Shown one piece after another: positions 62,904-64,000 of a stretch of DNA of 64,000 nt. The notes under the pieces were generated by a model. The model made no database searches. It was not told the DNA's origin and saw nothing but the letters and a program-made list of their open reading frames with translations. Position 1 is the stretch's first letter, and each line of letters opens with the position of its first letter. The DNA is from Bradyrhizobium sp. Y36 (GTDB lineage Bacteria; Pseudomonadota; Alphaproteobacteria; Rhizobiales; Xanthobacteraceae), in contig NZ_NWTI01000004.1 of the NCBI RefSeq assembly GCF_002531575.1, positions 1 through 64,000 on the forward strand, read 5' to 3'. Both the position numbers and the translations under genes were made by a program.

Positions 62904-63889
62904 GCACGCCCTTCGTCCAGGCGACAAATCTGCGTCGCGTGTTCGACGTCTCGAAACCCTGGCTCAACCGTATGCTCGAGGGCGGGCATCTCGAATATCT
63001 CAAGGCCGTCGACCACGTCACCTTCGACATCAGGAAGGGCGAGACGTTTGCGCTGGTCGGCGAGTCCGGGTCCGGCAAGACCACAGTCGCTCGGATGGTC
63101 GTCGGCCTCCTGCCGCCAAGCTCCGGCGACGTCCTGATCGACGGCGTCTCGATGACCGATCCGCGGCAGGCGCCGGCGCGCCGCAAGCTGCGCCGCCGCA
63201 TCCAGATGATCTTCCAGGATCCCTATGCGAGCCTGAACCCGCGCTTTCGCGTCGATGCCATCATCTCCGAGCCGATCCGCGCGTTCGACCTGATCCAGGG
63301 CGAACGCGACATCCAGGCCCGCGTCGGCGAACTGCTCAGCCTGGTCGGCCTGCATCCCGACGACCGGCTGAAATTCCCACACGAATTCTCCGGCGGCCAG
63401 CGCCAGCGCATCGCGATCGCAAGGGCGCTCGCCTCCGACGCCGAATTCATCGTCTGCGACGAGCCGACCTCGGCGCTCGACGTCTCCGTGCAGGCGCAGA
63501 TCCTCAACCTGATGCGCGACCTCCAGGACAAGTTCGGCCTGACATACATGTTCATCAGCCACAACCTCGCCGTGGTCCGCCACATGGCGAGCCGCGTCGG
63601 CGTGATGTATCTCGGCCGCATCGTCGAGATTGCGGAGGGACGCGAGCTGTTCGCCAATCCGCGCATGCCCTACACCAAGATGCTGCTCGGCGCCGTGCCC
63701 GATCTTGCCATGAGCGGCCGCCAGCGTATTCCGGTGAAGGGCGAGATCCCGAACCCGATCAACCCGCCCCCCGGCTGTGCCTTCAACCCGCGCTGCCCGC
63801 TGGCGTTCGATCTCTGCCGCAAGGAAACTCCGGAACTGATCGACGGTGTCGCCTGCCACGCAGTTAACACCGCGCCGGTCCCAGCGTGA
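62900..63889 (+). CDS. Peptide ABC transporter ATPase (DppF-like)
   Basis: 329 residues. Walker A GESGSGKTT, Q-loop FQDPYASLNPRFRV, signature FSGGQRQRIAIARA, Walker B FIVCDEPTSALDV and switch His ISHNLA. C-terminal CAFNPRCPLAFDLCRKE is the matching cysteine-rich segment. It pairs with the DppD-like ATPase and completes the importer. Translationally coupled through the ATGA overlap. Confidence 0.93.
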   Translation: MSTPFVQATNLRRVFDVSKPWLNRMLEGGHLEYLKAVDHVTFDIRKGETFALVGESGSGKTTVARMVVGLLPPSSGDVLIDGVSMTDPRQAPARRKLRRRIQMIFQDPYASLNPRFRVDAIISEPIRAFDLIQGERDIQARVGELLSLVGLHPDDRLKFPHEFSGGQRQRIAIARALASDAEFIVCDEPTSALDVSVQAQILNLMRDLQDKFGLTYMFISHNLAVVRHMASRVGVMYLGRIVEIAEGRELFANPRMPYTKMLLGAVPDLAMSGRQRIPVKGEIPNPINPPPGCAFNPRCPLAFDLCRKETPELIDGVACHAVNTAPVPA

Positions 63890-63971
63890 CGCGCGCGTGC
63901 CATGCGGCCTGCGCATTTGGCATCCCAGCATCGGCTGTGATCAATTGCGCGCGCCGCAAATGAGGTAGCCC

Positions 63972-64000
63972 ATGGCCAGCAACGTCAATCCCGATCCGTT
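63972..64000 (+). CDS. Start of a further gene (product unknown, truncated by window edge)
   Basis: An ATG at 63972 preceded by GAGGTAG opens MASNVNPDP and runs off the window. It lies 82 bases after dppF on the same strand. Too short to identify. Confidence 0.4.

Overview
This is a gene-dense, GC-rich window that looks like the chromosome of a Bradyrhizobium-type alphaproteobacterium (Nitrobacteraceae). The evidence is the gene content (several ABC uptake systems, phenylacetate, PHA and lipid genes), long high-GC spurious frames opposite most genes, and several families of short palindromic intergenic repeats of the kind common in Bradyrhizobium. I see no rRNA, no convincing tRNA, no CRISPR array, no insertion sequence and no prophage. 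This is ordinary, metabolically versatile chromosome rather than an obvious island.

Layout. 1-1044: end of a chemoreceptor gene. 1211-5004: a complete four-enzyme tetronate (L-threonate/D-erythronate) pathway, otnK-otnI-ltnD on the minus strand and otnC divergent. 5157-9843: a LivFGMHK-type ABC importer. Next come a DUF1445 hydro-lyase, a divergent LysR regulator with a T-N11-A palindrome, and a plus-strand run of an M20 amidohydrolase and two hydroxyacid dehydrogenases (9933-15212). 15370-19758: a SUFU-domain protein, a tartrate dehydrogenase-like enzyme, an SDR protein with a degenerate active site, and an amidase. 19910-26258: a polar amino-acid importer (two permeases and a binding protein, no ATPase) around an RpiR regulator, a class III aminotransferase and an Asp/Glu-racemase-like protein.

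26255-31815: a TetR regulator divergent from a tight run of ferredoxin, cytochrome P450, MHS-type transporter, molybdopterin oxidoreductase and an alpha/beta hydrolase-OsmC fusion. 31921-36410: a MocR regulator and divergent DMT exporter, a YeeE/YedE sulfur transporter and a zinc-type oxidoreductase. 36475-42988: the phenylacetyl-CoA epoxidase operon paaABCDE with paaI and paaK, preceded by paaX. 43279-50845: an alpha/beta hydrolase, DUF445 protein, phasin, a translationally coupled phaE-phaC-acetyltransferase unit, and several small enzymes.

50885-57921: a lipid-related run on one strand, containing a BM3-like P450-reductase fusion, an epoxide hydrolase, a wax ester synthase/DGAT, an alpha/beta hydrolase and a small DUF6489-like protein. 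58225-63889: a complete dipeptide/oligopeptide (Dpp/Opp-type) ABC transporter operon. A further gene starts at the right edge.

The least explained parts are the regulated P450 operon at 27-31.8 kb, the importer/DUF1445/M20 catabolic locus at 5-15 kb, the CYP102/WS-DGAT lipid run, and a small structured element at 15.2-15.4 kb. Start sites were chosen by ribosome-binding sequence, family length and overlap with upstream genes. All functions are read from sequence alone and no database search was run.
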